Shown: piece by piece, positions 23,102 through 36,162 of the stretch
Position numbering within the stretch: position 1 is the stretch's first letter
Layout of the letters: the number at the start of each line of letters is the position of its first letter
NCBI GenBank assembly: GCA_013400155.1
Contig: VXBM01000198.1
Coordinates: 454,577 to 518,576, forward strand
Origin: Helopsaltes ochotensis
Taxonomy: Eukaryota > Chordata > Aves > Passeriformes > Locustellidae
DNA length: 64,000 bases
Reading direction: 5' to 3'
Position numbers and translations under genes: made by a program
The notes under the pieces: generated by a model
What the model was told of the DNA's origin: nothing
The model's input: only the letters and a program-made list of their open reading frames with translations
Database searches by the model: none

Positions 23102-26100
23102 GATGCGTGCGGGGCTCCGCGCCGCGAACGAGGGGGTGGCGGCTGGGACCGAGCTGAGGAAGCGAAATCGGCAGGAGAGGGAAAAGTGGTCTGGCGTTCC
23201 TGCTCGCGGCCGGCTGTTCTGGGCCGGGGCTGCCAGTGGGATCTCTCCGGGAGGTCGGGCGGGTTCTCCGCGTGTTCGAAGTGCGTGGACGGAGTGAAAT
23301 AGAGCTTTACCGCTCTCCGTGTCTGTCAGGAGTTTGATGAAATTGTTGTAGGCTTTCAGACCGTCTCTTTTTGGTACAGCTCGTTCGTTCCTGCATGTAG
23401 CTAAGACTTCAGAGTTGTGTGCGGAGCGGAGTACTGAATTAAGAGCCTGTTCTACATCTCTCCGTGGTTATAACACGCTTTCGAAGCTGGTTTTGGCATC
23501 AGGTCTCTATGCCATGGTAGTAGTCTTCTCTTAATGAGCTTTCTTTCTCTGCATTTGATTTTAACTGGGAAAATGGAGTGGAAAGTGTGTGCAAAATATT
23601 GTATCTCATAGGTTGACTACTTTAGGAAAAATATTCGTGTGTCCGTGTGTTTTTAAAAACAATTATACTAGCTCAAAGAAAGAAAAGGCATTTAATTTTT
23701 ACTTTTTAAAATGCAGATTTATGATTCTTTGCTGAGAATTACCAACTATAGGAACTGCAGTTACCATTTAGTGACTACTAAACCAGCACCTTTTAAGCGG
23801 AATCACTTTTTCCTCAGGAAAGAAACTTAGTGTCACCTAATGCAGTGGGGTTTTTATGTCTATGGTAAGAAAATTGACTTGGGCTTTACCTTTATTTTTC
23901 CTTTTTCATAAATAGCTGATGGCATTGCTTCAGTGAAATATTTTCCAAACACAAGATAGTGGAAAACACAAGCATAATTTCTGTTTCGGTAGTTGAAATG
24001 AGAGTGAACTGAACTATTGACCCTCTTGCTAGTTTTTTTCTCAGCTTAGGTTTGGAGTGCTGTTGATGCTAGCAGTTTCCTATCTAGAGAGTGACCCAGG
24101 AAGAAATATGTATCACCCAGATATGTGGACATGATTAAACAGCTGTTGGATCAGAGTTGGGATAATGTATATGAGAGAAAACTTTGCTCAGTGTTTATTT
24201 GAAAAAAAACGAATCTGATTTAGTCTCTGATGTCTTTTTCTTTTAATGGTAAATACGATAAAATAAGAAAAAAATCAAATCCTGTAAGTTTTACTCTTTA
24301 ATTATTGCTCAGTGTTGCATGCAGTATTTTGTATCTCTTGAGCTAATTTCTAAACAGATCAAATAAATAGTTCTGCACTAAATCTGAGTGCACAATCAGT
24401 ATTACATTCAAATAGTAAACTTATGTTGTCAACTGCTCATTATCAGAATACTCCTAAGGTTGTATTAGCAAACTTAGTAATTACTAAAAATAAAATTTTA
24501 TACTTAACCGTATTACAAAATATTGGGTTGAGTAGATTATTGATTAAGGATTTTCTCTGTGTAAGCAGCATTTAGTTGGTCTGATTCTTAGTTCTGCAAG
24601 TAATTCACTTTGATATTGATTTTTTTTTCTTAGTTTTCATTTGGTGAGATACGTTTCATCAACATTATGCTGAACGGAATGTGAATAGTGTTGTGGTGCT
24701 GTTAAAGGTGGTATTTTCATCCTACTACCTCCAATGCAAATTTAAAAAGCCTCACCCTAAAAACAATTGAAACATGAATTTTGTATACATGGAGCTTCAA
24801 AGGGAAGAAGTATTAATATAATTCTGTCAATATAAGGTATCTGAATGATCACAGGAATGATTCAAAAAGTGATGTTCTGAAATGTTAAGATTTTAATTTT
24901 AGTACTTCTCTAGTAAAAAATCTCCATAGTCACTTTATAGTTTGATAGTTCATATCTCAAAATCAGCAAGTGATGTGGTGAGTTCATTTGATTTTTGTTT
25001 AGAACCATGGAAGACCCATAGGATATTTTGAAGATAAGCAATATTTTATACTTGAAGGATAGTAATTGTTGTGTAATTGAATCACATAATAAAGGTGTTA
25101 ATAAGAATTTGCTGGTCCAAAGTCCTAATATCTGTTTTAAATAAACTCCTATTGTAGTTTTGTTATATGAAGACTTACAGTTTAGTTCAGGTTTTGTAGG
25201 TGGCATTGTATGTCATAATTAATTCTGCTGTAGGCTTGCCCTTTCCTCCAACTTGATTTCACCTGTTTAAAATTGCACATAGCAATTGAATTGTTGGTTT
25301 TGTCTGTGTGAGTAGCTGTACTACTGAGTTATGCAAGTACTTGTTTTTTCTGTATTTCTGTTTATGCCCAACATTTGTGAGACAAGATATTTGGGACAAT
25401 ACACTTGGGACACTAAGAACAGTATATGCTGAAAACTGAGGAGTGAAAACGAAATCTATATAATCATTATAATGTATATAAACAAAGATTTATAGAAATA
25501 TGAAAGAAAATATGTCAGGATTTTAAATTTGAGGTATTAAAGTTGCCAGAGGTAAAGTTCAAAACACACCTCTTAGTGAACATTGAATACTGAAAAAAAT
25601 CCAATGTCTGATCAGTTTCTGATTCTCAGAGAAGGTGGGATAATTCACTGACAGATGTAGATATTATAGGGAGCTTCCACAAACAAAATACGCTCCAGTT
25701 CCTTTGTGACATTTCGGCCAGTAAAATGTTGAATCACTCAATTGGTTTGTTGGGATTTAGGTCATTACACCTGTGGCATCCTGCTGGATTTTGTCTAATA
25801 AAATGAAAAGACTAGTTCTTAGCAGGTAACTTGTCTCTAAGAAGACATGGATAAATATTTACATTCATGCTAGAAGTTGTATGACAGACATTACTCTGCC
25901 AAATCAGGTTTTGTTTCACTTTCACAGTTTATTTCTTTGATTAAAAAAGTATATAAGTTGCCAAAATGGTCAATGAGACAATGGTTTTGGAGCTAGATAA
26001 ATTATCTATAGTCATAAACTGTTTTGAAAAAGAGTAATTTCTATTTGAAATTAAATTGGGGAAAAATGTAGAAGTCTGTAAATTAAGCTACAGAAAACAG

Positions 26101-26411
26101 AAAAGTGGGATAAACTTGAAGTTTTAGAAATCAAACTCTTCATGTCTGGGTTTGACTTGATGGAAGTATTTGGAGTATTTGATTTGAATAAATCATGATA
26201 AATATTTCAAAACTGAGATAAGTAAAATATTTAAAACTTGGAAAAATAATTGATTAATAATAAAGGAAAAACATTTCCTTAACTGTTTTGTTGCCTTCAA
26301 AGTTGCAGTATGGCCTACAACATACTTACATGAGTTGGTGAAACTTCTAAACTCTCACTGTTCTTCTGTTGCCCCTGTGGAAATCTCCTTTGGATTTATT
26401 GTCATGCAGAT

Positions 26412-26700
26412 CTTTGCAGAGTTATAGAATGTCCTGAGTTGGAAGGGACACACAAGGACCCCTGAGTTCATCTCCTGTTTCTGCACAGGACCACCCCAAA
26501 AATCACATCATGTGGCTGAGAACATTGTCCAAATGCTTCTGAAACTCTGCCAAGCTTGGTGCTGTGACTGCTTCCATAGGGAACCCGTTCCAGTGCCCAA
26601 CCACCCTCTGGGTGAAGAACCTTTTCCTGATATCCAACCTAAACCTCCCCTGACACAATTCCAGACCATTTCCTCTGGTCCTGTCTCTGTGTTCTGGTTC
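26412..26700 (-). mobile_element. CR1 LINE 3' end, part 1 (split by an LTR)
   Basis: The plus strand begins with the inverted CR1 tail (TTATAGAATG at about 26422) followed by 'gagttggaagggacac' and 'caagcttggtgctgtgac'. It then carries the usual antisense block 'ttcctgatatccaacctaaa' at 26624-26643 and 'accatttcctctggtcctgt'. It stops at the LTR and resumes after 27342 in exact consensus order, so both parts are one insertion. Confidence 0.85.
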
Positions 26701-27342
26701 AGGGCTAATTTGGGAGGAAGCCTCTGAATGGGGTTCTTCTAGGAAAGCAAGCCTAAATGGCCCCTCTCCCTCACAACCGGTCCGGGAAAAGCTTCCTTGG
26801 AGAAAAGTGGAAAAAACTATTTATTTAATAAACAAAGTCCTCACAAGCATAAAGAATGAATAATATGAAACAATAAAACTTTTTGTTCTGAAGTGAGATG
26901 GCAAATTGAGAAAGTCTTTGCTGTGGGTGCAGCTTTTCTCAGTCTTTTATTGATTCCCCTAGGCCTGGAGAAAAATGCCGTGCTGGGCCCCGAAGGGCAC
27001 AGCTGTGATTTCAGTTATTTTCTGGGTTTTCAGTCCGGAACAGGTTAAACAGTCCTGAGAAAAAGGGAGAGAAAAAAAAAAAAAAAAAAAAAAAAAGTCC
27101 AGGGAACTTCTTTGCCCTAGCTAGCTAAAACTAACTGAAAAAAAAAGCACAGAAGATCTCTGTGTTCAGTCTGTCTGAGCTTCCACTGAACCAGCTGTCC
27201 CGTCCCGAGAGAGAAGAATGTGAAGGAGTCAGATAATTTTTTCAAAACAAACGCGACACTTCTCTTTCCCTGTTTTGCTCTCAGAATCAGTCTTAAAGGT
27301 ACAAAACAGATGACTGGAGACACAAGCATCATAAAATCACCG
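26701..27342 (-). mobile_element. Retroviral LTR nested inside CR1
   Basis: About 640 bases separate two adjoining halves of one CR1. Read on the minus strand it is LTR-like: an AATAAA signal at 26951-26946 (minus), downstream T-rich sequence, and an end reading GAACCAGAACA at its left edge on the plus strand (the complement begins TGTTCTGGTTC at about 26699). A CTCTG pentamer adjoins each end (before 26699 and at about 27342-27346), a candidate 5-base target-site duplication. No coding region is attached, so it is a solo LTR. It contains a 25-base A-run (27072-27096). Confidence 0.65.
27072..27096. repeat. A25 homopolymer inside the LTR
   Basis: An uninterrupted run of 25 A residues within the nested LTR; on the LTR's own strand it is a T-run. 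Its length probably varies among individuals. Confidence 0.9.
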
Positions 27343-27510
27343 TAGGAGACTCTGTCACCAGAGGGAAGAGATCAGTGCCTGCCCCTCCTCTTCCCCTCAT
27401 GAGGAAGTTGTAACTGCAGAGACGTCTCTCCTCTATCTCCTCCAGGCTGAACAGAACAAGTGACCTCAGCTGCTCCTCATATGGCTTCCCTCAAGGCCTT
27501 TTAGGGTTGA
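27343..27510 (-). mobile_element. CR1 LINE 3' end, part 2
   Basis: It continues the CR1 interrupted at 26700: 'gtcaccagagggaagagatc' at 27354-27373, 'tcttcccctcatgaggaagt' at 27389-27408, 'ctcctccaggctgaacagaa' and 'agctgctcctcatatggctt' follow in the order of the antisense CR1 consensus. The upstream part of the LINE is missing (5' truncation). Confidence 0.85.
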
Positions 27511-30500
27511 GCTTGCTCCTTTTATCTGATATAATATAGTGAGTTAGGGCCATGTACCTCCCAGTTACCCAGATACCAGATTCCATGAGTTCATTGGGTG
27601 GTCTGCCACTGATGTTAAATGGTGTGCCATTTCAGGGCCTGGGATCAGTTTGGAGTGAGGAGCTTTTGGTCACACAAGTGACCATACATGTGGTTTGTTT
27701 TATTTTGCAATGCTTTTAGTCGTAACAACAGAATGGCATGACATTCCTGGCCATAGCTTGGCCACTGGGTATTGGGTCCATGATAAATTAGACCAAAATG
27801 TGAGGGCAGGGGGATTGCATAAAGTCTTTCAATTATGAAATCCTTTATGAGAGTGGAAGTGCTCACAGTGAAGGTGTGTTTTTTTAGTGATGCAGAAATG
27901 CAGTTTCATGTGTTCCATAAATGAGCAGCTTTAAGAGAGACAAGTACATCTTTCTGTTTCTCAGGTTATAAAGCCTCATTTATGTGTTTGGTGTTCTGTT
28001 CTTTAGTTTTAGGTTTATTATGTCTGTACAAGCCATGCACTTCAGATTTTACAGGATTTGTTTAAAAAAGCACTTTCCATGTTGTCATAACTGGTGAAAT
28101 GCATTTGCATCTTGGATTATGTAAATAATTGCAGCATTAAGGAGATTTCATCTTGCTGTATGTGAGCTTTTCTAGTGTTGAACTCTGGTGGTTTTAGTTC
28201 ATCAGTTTTCTTGGGCTACATACTGGCATAGATTGAATTTTGCTGACCTCATGTTTTTACTTCTGCAGTATTAAGACTAATGTAGCATTAATATTCTCCT
28301 GGCTGATGATTTGAGGGTTTTAACAAAGCCCTACATGGCTATAAACTTTTCAAAAGAAGGGTCAGGTTCTTTAACCTAGTTTTATTAGCTAGATAATTTA
28401 GCTCTTTAGCTGGCATCTTTGGACAAATTACATGCTTGTATTTTATTTAAATTCTGAGTTGTTTAATCAGACACTTTTAAAACATAGGCAGACTACTTGG
28501 TCACCAAGAAATTGAAGGTTTATGGACAGGCTGTGGAGTTTATTGGATCAGGTTCCTGGCTTGGGTTTGTTTGGCTAAAGCTTTCCCATGATTAGCTGAA
28601 AAGCTTCTTTCAATGTTACATAAAGTACTGATGCATGATAATGTGAGTGATGTTTGTTCACATTTATTCTTACTATCCTTTGTTTTTCTAGATAATTATG
28701 GGCATCTTTTTCAGCGTGCAGTACTGTCTTGCAAGGGGACTTGTCTTTCTATTTCATAAAGTGCAGCCTGGGCATGTTGGCCTTCTTTTTATAACGGTAT
28801 TTACTAATATTTTGCACATTTTCATTGTGCACTGGTAAATAAAAGGTCTGGAAGTTTTATTTCTTAAGTTATACAGCTTTGTAATATCACAAAATAGATG
28901 GTTATCTATACACCTAAGTGCAATAATTAAGTCAGCAATAATATGATTGCTGGGTGAATTTTGCATTAGAATGGTCTCCTAGTAGTTGTGATTATGTCTG
29001 CAAAAGAATCTCTGAAGACCTCTTAACTATTACACTGGAGGATATATTATGCTCTCTTGTCGTAATAATTTGGCAAGGGTATAACTGAGTTTTTGTGTGT
29101 GAGAAAAAAACGAAAAGTAGGCATTGTTTAGAAAGAATGTAGACTCTGGAGTTCCACAAAGTCCTTGAAAGAGTTTCATATTGTGTTAGGAGTTAATAGA
29201 ATTGAATTGGAAGGCCAACATTTTCTGATTTGTAGCATAGTGTTATTTTTTGCATTAAATTCAGACCCTGTAACTCAGTACTTGTGCTTACTGTTTCAGA
29301 TTGGTGTTTATAATGAAGAAATGTAAAAATGAAATTGTAAAACAGATTTAAGAAGTTACAACTGATAGGTCATAGTTGTAAAAAAGGTGTTGAATTACTA
29401 AGAAATCATAAACTGAAAGTAAACATCTAATGGACTTGTAGCATAGCAAATTCTGCATAGCCTTTATGATCTTTCTGCCACTTAATCTAAAGATGTTATA
29501 TAGTTGATTCTTCTTAAGGAGTTCTTCCAAACATTGTACTTATCAAGGAGCAGCTTTACCCAGTAAGTTAGTGAGAAGGTGTTTTAACTGAGGAAGAAGG
29601 GTTACATAAGAGCACGGATTGAACAGTTTATTTTTGCCAGAAATAACACATCTGGCTGGTCTGTGTGCTTGTTGCTTAGGGGCCTAGACCCTAAGAAAGA
29701 TGGAAGGTGGTAGAAAAAAGATCTGTGAAAGGTGGGATTTGTGTTTTTTACACTGCAATGAGGCTGGCCAAAAAGTCAGCCTTTCCAGGTCATTGAAGTC
29801 ATTAATTCTGCTTGTGATACAGATTGAGGTTCATCACAGTATGTTGTATGCCTGAGCCTGGTCCTAGTTATGGAGAAATAAAGGAATAATCTTGTTAGTA
29901 TCTTCAAAACCAGGATTTTAGGAGTCTGGTAGCCGGGCAAGAATGCTGATGTGTGATTGTGAAACTTAGCATGATTTAATCATAGTTTATTAGTTCAATT
30001 AACAATCATTAAATTAACTGAATTTCTTCATTGTGTAAAAGTGCCAGGGTATTCCGTTGATTTGGTACATGGCTATTTTTAAAGCAGCTCATATATTAAA
30101 ACTGGTGTATTTTGGTGAGATGTTTTGGCTAAGTGGAATTTTTATCATGCTGATTTATGTAGTAATAACTTTGTTGTGCCTGGTGCTTAAAAACAGACAT
30201 TGGCCAAAATAATCCTGCAGCTTTTCTCATAGCTGAACCACTTGGCTATGGCTGTTTCTTGGGACCTTACCCTTTTGCATAAGGAATATAGGAAATCAGA
30301 TGTATTTCAAACTTTTACTCCTTCACATTAAAAGAAACTAATTCCAAGGAAGAGAGAGCCTCAGGCTTATAGGAAATGCATACAGACTCTGTGGTTTCTT
30401 ATGTTCTTCACCTGTAGAGAAGATGAAGATTAAAAGGTTAATAAGAGGTTTCCTTTTGACAGTGACTTTCTATATACATGATTTAATTTCATATGTTTAT

Positions 30501-30654
30501 AGCATATAAACAAAGCAGCTGAAAGTTAACTGGTAAATCAGGTTATGCTTTTGGAAATGGGCTTAACCCGTGATGTAGTGAAAGGTGGTGCAGGTGACAT
30601 CTGACATTGTGTGCTTGTATGAGTTGGCAGAATTAATATTAATTTGTGTATTTA

Positions 30655-31110
30655 GCTGGTACAGGGCTGTGTTTGGGATTCAGTATAAAAATGCTGATAA
30701 CACACTGATGTTTTGGTTGTTGCCAAATAGTGCTTAATCTTAATCAGGGACTTTTCAGTGTTTTGAACTCTTCCAGTAAGGAGATACACAAAAACCTGGG
30801 AGGGAGCTGACCAGGAGAGATGAGCCAAACTGGCTGAAGAGCAGTTCAATACCACAGAATGCCATGCCCAGTATAGAACATAGTTGAGTTACCCAGAAGG
30901 GTGGCTGATCACAGTTCTATTGTGTATCACCTGGGCTTTTTTGGGTTTTATCTCTCTTTCTCTATGATAATAATAAATGAAAATAAACTTTGTTTAAATT
31001 ATTAAGCTTTTCTTATCTCAACTCCTTCCAGTCTTACTATGGATGGGGGAAGTGAATGATCAGGTGTGTGGTAGTTACTGGTTGGCATCAGTGTTTGGCA
31101 TGAAGGGTTG
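30655..31110 (+). mobile_element. ERVL-type LTR remnant (sense)
   Basis: The region holds a well-known avian ERVL-like order of phrases: 'gattcagtataaaaatgctg' (30677-30696), 'ctgatgttttggttgttgcc' (about 30705-30724), 'agggacttttcagtgttttg' (30746-30765), 'ctgggagggagctgaccagg', 'atgccatgcccagtatag', then an AT-rich R/U5-like block with AATAAA-like motifs and 'ttatctcaactcc' (about 31013). It is diverged from the remembered consensus and carries no retroviral genes. It lies in intron 1 in the same orientation as KDM4C. Confidence 0.7.
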
Positions 31111-31559
31111 AGGTAGCCACAGATCTATCAGAGCATGTTGTAAGAAATTTGTTGCAAGCAGTTTTTTTGTAAGGTTAGTGAAGAATTTTTGTGAATGGCA
31201 GATGGTACATGGGGATTTATACTTGGAAATTTGAACACCCTCTGATCTGAAGAGAATGTATATCTGTTACTTGCCTAAAGATCAGTCCTTTCATGAGTAC
31301 TATATCCTGGTGTGAAATAGAAATGACTTTTTCTTTTAGTTAGCCTCAATGTAGACATGGAAATCGGAGGAAATGCTGATTTTATGTGTATAGCTTACTT
31401 GCTTTTTTTGTCTGTTAAAGTTTTCAGAGAATGAGCAGGAATATAGTCCTGTTGTTAAACTGCTGATGTTGAGAACTAGAAAATCCAAGTGCTCTTTCTT
31501 TGTATTTGCAGTGTGAGTGGGAAGTGAGTAATTAGTTGGAATTTATTGAAATTTCACAA

Positions 31560-32150
31560 ATCGGGTTATGAGAAATAGCCTCAATCAGATACAGCTCCAT
31601 GCCCGGGATTGAAGCTGGGTGAAACCTAGACTGTCTCTACCGCAGAGTGCCCCTGGTTTTCACACCGATTCCCTCCTTTTGGCTTGCACTTATACAGTTT
31701 AATTTGCCTCAGGCTATAGGTCACCCGACATTTAAATCCATGTTCTCCTCCCCTTATTCATCTTGCATCCCTTCTCAGGTAAACGGCAGTGTGGAGACAA
31801 ATAATACAGTTTATTTTCTTCCCAAGGCAGAATTATTCAAATGCAAGTTTGAATATCTAAACAGTTCTGGTTTTCTGGGAAGGCTTCTTCTTCGGAGTTA
31901 ATCAGCTGTTCTCCACCCTTCTGCTAATGTCTCTTCCGCTGATGTCTCTTATCTTCTGCTGCTGATTCTCTTGATGGCTCTCCCTTTTCTGCTGATGGCT
32001 CTTGCAGTCAGTTCCTGGCAGGACTATTGTGTTTTCCAAACACAATGGTTGTTTAAATGTAAATGACCCTCTGCCTCTCGAAACTGGTATGTGGTTTTTG
32101 GGGCAGTTTTTCTTCCAAAGGATTTCACCACCCTCCTCTTTCTCCCAGCA
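31560..32150 (-). mobile_element. LTR remnant, antisense to KDM4C
   Basis: On the minus strand, a polypurine tract-like block (complement of CTCCTCTTTCTCCC, about 32135-32148) is followed by sequence beginning TGGTGAAATCC. Further on there is an AATAAA at 31815-31810 (minus). This is the order expected of a 3' LTR. The middle has short CTTCTGCTGATGTCTCTT-type repeats (about 31920-31990). No coding sequence is attached. The outer ends are approximate and the family is unknown. It ends about 440 bases upstream of exon 2. Confidence 0.5.
31917..32000. repeat. Degenerate CTTCTGCTGATG repeats within the LTR
   Basis: Variants of TTCTGCTRATGTCTCTT or TTCTGCTGATGGCTCT recur at about 31919, 31936, 31956 and 31988. 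They form a short imperfect tandem array inside the antisense LTR, resembling U3 enhancer-type repeats. Function is not shown. Confidence 0.6.
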
Positions 32151-32608
32151 AAAATATAGCTTGTTAAAAAAAACCTTATAACCTAGTCCACTAAAATACA
32201 GTTATCTATTGTAAACCACAAATTATTACACACACTTACAACATTTGGGTTTGTTATTCTGGGTTATGCCTGTGTATTGTAACTCTTTAGACAGAGAATG
32301 TGCACATTGATCTACACAGGAAGATGCTAGGTTAACTTGAGAAAACATGCTGTAAAAGCAGAGGTATGAACTGAATTATGTGCATGTCATTTACAATAGT
32401 ATTTGTGCTGGGTAAAGGCTGAATATTCTCAAAGGAGTAAGGATAAAAAGTAAACATTTGTTTACCTTTTATACTAGCCTGGGCAGATAATTGTAGATAG
32501 TTTTTTCCTGTTTGAAACCATACATGTTGAATGTCAGAATTGGTTTTACAGATTATTCTCTACAGTGTATGATTTTTTTTTTAACAGCTGGATTGAAATT
32601 GAACCAGA

Positions 32609-32752
32609 ATGGCTGCTGTTATCTCAGATAGTCCTCCAAACCCAAGCTGCAAAATCATGACTTTTAGGCCTTCGATGGATGAATTCAGGGAATTCAACAA
32701 ATACTTAGCACACATGGAATCACAAGGTGCTCATAGGGCTGGAGTTGCAAAG
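32609..32752 (+). CDS. KDM4C: KDM4C coding exon 2: start codon and JmjN N-terminus
   Basis: The exon runs 32588-32752, with 21 bases of 5' UTR before the ATG. The acceptor is a T-run ending TTTAACAG, and the donor is AAAG|GTAAAC after 32752 (phase 0). It encodes 48 residues beginning MAAVISDSPPNPSCKIM. The start is chosen because it opens the known KDM4C N-terminus and has a strong Kozak context (A at -3, G at +4). From about residue 16 it forms the first part of the JmjN domain (MTFRPSMDEFREFNKYL), which packs against JmjC and is needed for a stable, active enzyme. The variation at residues 2-8 versus mammals is expected at this end of the protein. Confidence 0.95.
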
Positions 32753-35700
32753 GTAAACATCCATGACATAGAAGAAAAATGCTCCTAATACCTGATCTCC
32801 CATTATTTGTGTTTTGCTGATTACTAACCTGACCTTTTTATTATTTAATTTTTTTTCCCCAATGATATTCAAGGAGTAGGTAATGGTATGTTACTGTGTT
32901 AAGAAAGCCTTTCAGTGTGTCTGGTATTTCATACAGACTAATGTAGATGTTGTATATAGTTTTCTCTCTAACTGTGAATTGTTTACAAGTTTACAATAGC
33001 AAAATAGGATCTCTTTCTAAGTAGATTTAAACTTTTTTTTTGTCAAATCAGGACAAAGCAGGGAGTTGATAGTATAAATTAAAGTAGTCCTGATATACCA
33101 GGTGCTGAACTTGGTGTTTAGGGTTGTGTAAAGCTTTTCTGGAGCAAATAATCCCACTTCATTATGGTGAATGTAAAGATGGTAAGGCAGTGTTTGAATG
33201 GAAATAGTTTTCTTTTTAATGGTGATCACATTATGTTCTTGTTAATGAGAACTGCCGGCACACTAATTGTGGCTGTATGGCTCTTTGAACAATGGCACAT
33301 CCGGGACCTTACAGCAGGAGTTCCTCCCCTAGCAGAGGGTGATTGTTAGAGGTTCAGTCTGACTTAATTTAGCCATACATCATATAATTGTTTATGCTGT
33401 ATCTGTTTTGCTACTTTTCAAACCAGTAGAAACCACTGTAGGTCTAGAAATACCAGCTTAGTTAATGTCAGTACTCTGTGGGAATAGGTATCTCCATCAC
33501 TGGGTTTTGAAGCTAATGTTGCATGATCAAGACATTTAGAATCTGAGCGAGGAGGAACAACACTTGAAATTCTTGGTTTCCTCCTTGTGCACTCCTGTCT
33601 CATGCTTCCTATGAAACAAAGCAAAACCAAACTCCTCACTTTTTGAAAATCTTGTAGATTTTTTTTTTAATTTCAGCTGATAGAGTACATAGGTTATATT
33701 CTCAAGTTTTTCTCTGCCAACGAAAATAGAAATGTGATAAATAGGCAACAGTGGAAAGCTTGGGCTGAATTTTTTCTATGCTCAGCTGTGTTCTGGAACC
33801 TGTTTGTCTGTATGGGAATGATGTATTGCAGTCCTTTAATCTTGAGCAGTAAACTTCATTGTAGTACCATCTTCTTGCTTGGTTAAACAGCAGTTAAAGC
33901 ATCTCTTGGTGTTTTCAGTCTGCCAGGTACTTGCAACACATTACTAGGTAGGTCTTGAGAATTTTATATTCTGTTTTCCACTATATATTGATAATATCTC
34001 AAAAATTTAATAATAAAAATAAACCAACTAAGTATTTTTAAAAAGAAATCTTATCAAGCGAATAATTCATATTGCAAAGTTTAAGGGACATTTTCTGAGT
34101 TTTGGATATTTGGCTTAAAATAACAGGAAAAAGAATTTCAATTTTGATAGTAATAGAAAATTAAATTACAGGGAACCTATTTTTTTTAAGGCCAGGATGT
34201 ACAGTCTCAGTATGCATGCAAGAAGAAAAATGACTACCAGAAGAACTATATGCATTTGCAGAAACAGTAAGTTAAGCTCTAAACAGAGAGCACAATCAGA
34301 GTAGGCATTCCCAACACTTTGGGTTAAGTGTGAACATGTAAGGGGAGAAGATGTGTTACCTTTGTAGAAGAATATGTGTATGTAAATGGGGATGAAATGA
34401 CTATAAGGCTTGCACATATTGAAGGAAGGAAGGAGTATGGGAAATAAAATGTTAAAAAGACTGCAACCACCATTGAAGTTCCTAATACTATGTCTGAAAC
34501 AAGTAATTAATGTACTAGACAAGCAATATCAAACCATTTCCAAAGCAGGTAATGTACTGTGGCCTCCCTTGAGCAAATTGACAAAAAAATTGCCATTAGG
34601 CTTTTGAAAGTCTGAAATGAGCTTTAGGCATTGAAAATCTATTTTATTCTTACTATTATGGAGGATTCTATACTTAAAAAGGAAGACAAAGGCCAAAAAC
34701 AATAGGACAAATGAAACAAGGGACACTGATATATACATTGTCTTTGCTGGAGAATTAGGTGTTTGGAAAACTCAGACTGCATTAATACAGAGCAAAAGAG
34801 TTAAATTAATTTGCAGTCACACTGACAAGTAGAAAAGTAATTTCAGAACACTATGCTGAAAATAGATACTGGCAAGTGCAAGATAAACAATATTCAGATG
34901 AGTTAGGGAGAAATAGTTACATAGGAGTAGTAGCCAGTGCCATTCAGAATCAGATCTATGGGAGATTGCCAGTATATAAAAGAGGATTTAACAGAAATGT
35001 ATGTGCTGATAGCACTCTGTATTAACCTCAGTAGAACTGACGTGCAGTCTCCATGCAGGAGACTGACTGGTATAACTAAGACATCCCTATTTAAAATTGT
35101 ATGTTTATCACACTAAATGATAACAGACTCTATTAATATGCTTAGGATCTTTGATAAATAAACAAATATGTAAATGAGAAAGCCTTGCCTTAGGTTTTTC
35201 CTTTTTCATATTTGAGCATTCAACAGTGTGATTAATGAGTTTGATTTAGGTTGCTCCCATTGAATAAATCTAACTTGCTTGACCTTGAAGAGGCTATTTT
35301 TACTAAAGGAAATATGTAGAGGCTTCAGTGGGACAGGTCAATAGTAAAAACACAGAGACCTAGTCATTATTTCCAGCTGTTATACTGGCTGTTGTGTGTT
35401 GCTTTGAACATGCTCATCATGTTCAGTCTTTGTCCTTGTCTTCATTAGAAAATGAAAATTCTTTGAGACAGGAAGTTTATTTTTTATCTTCTTTTAAAAT
35501 GTATTTTTGCATATTGGTGCCCACGGAATTCACATCCCTAACCAGCTCTCTAATTACAACAGTAATAAACATACTCCAGTTAGCTTGAAGGGGATATTTT
35601 GAACAAATATTTTTTATTGCTTAAAGCACATTGACCTTGAACTAAATAAGATAATGCAAATTTTGCTTTTCAGTATTCATATATTTGAGCCAAACCTTCA

Positions 35701-36162
35701 ACTTCATGCTTAATAATCATGAAAATGTAAATCTCTATGCACATATTTGATTTCTATGCATATATTCTGAATGCATGACTTCTCTGCTTCCAAACTAACT
35801 TTTTGTATTTTGTTAATGTGCATAGAATTTAAGAGTTCTGTGAAAGAAATAAGTAGGAATCACAAGACGATTGGATTATTTTTTTCCTCTAAAGTGAACA
35901 ACACTAAAACTTTCTAAGCAGTACTTGTACAGCAATAGTCTTTTGGAAGCTGAGAAGGAAAAACGGAAGATAGGGAGCTGCATCTGTGAAAAATCTAGAT
36001 AAAAACACCTGTTTATGTATAAAATAAAAACATTACCTGTGGAAGTATGTTACTATTAGATAAATAGTAACAATAGCTTTGGCTTGATGTTTGTCTTTTG
36101 CTATGTGCTTTTAGCACTAATGATTTTGATTTGATTTCTTTGGGCTGTTTGAATACATTAAC

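Larger units (their letters stand above)
22156..23300 (+). promoter_or_regulatory. KDM4C: KDM4C CpG-island promoter (split by a gap)
   Basis: Both sides of the assembly gap are strongly GC- and CpG-rich in an otherwise AT-rich region, which defines a CpG island. The visible left part (22156-22477) holds two CACGTG boxes and an NRF1-type motif; the right part (23102-23300) has no obvious strong splice donor. Its distance from the coding exon 2 fits the known KDM4 layout, with a non-coding first exon in a CpG island. The transcription start and exon 1 are probably inside the gap. No TATA box is evident. Confidence 0.75.
23301..32587 (+). other. KDM4C: KDM4C intron 1 (donor not placed)
   Basis: The intron starts somewhere between the gap and the right edge of the CpG island and ends at the acceptor TTTAACAG (AG at 32586-32587), which follows a run of T residues. 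It contains a minus-strand CR1 interrupted by an LTR (26.4-27.5 kb), an ERVL-type LTR (30.66-31.1 kb) and an antisense LTR (31.56-32.15 kb). The rest is AT-rich, with no other exon recognised. Confidence 0.8.

Noticed and set aside
22390..23302. Two frames of 255 and 293 codons across the CpG island
   Set aside because: They exist only because undetermined bases contain no stops. The flanking residues show GC-rich island composition, not a protein.
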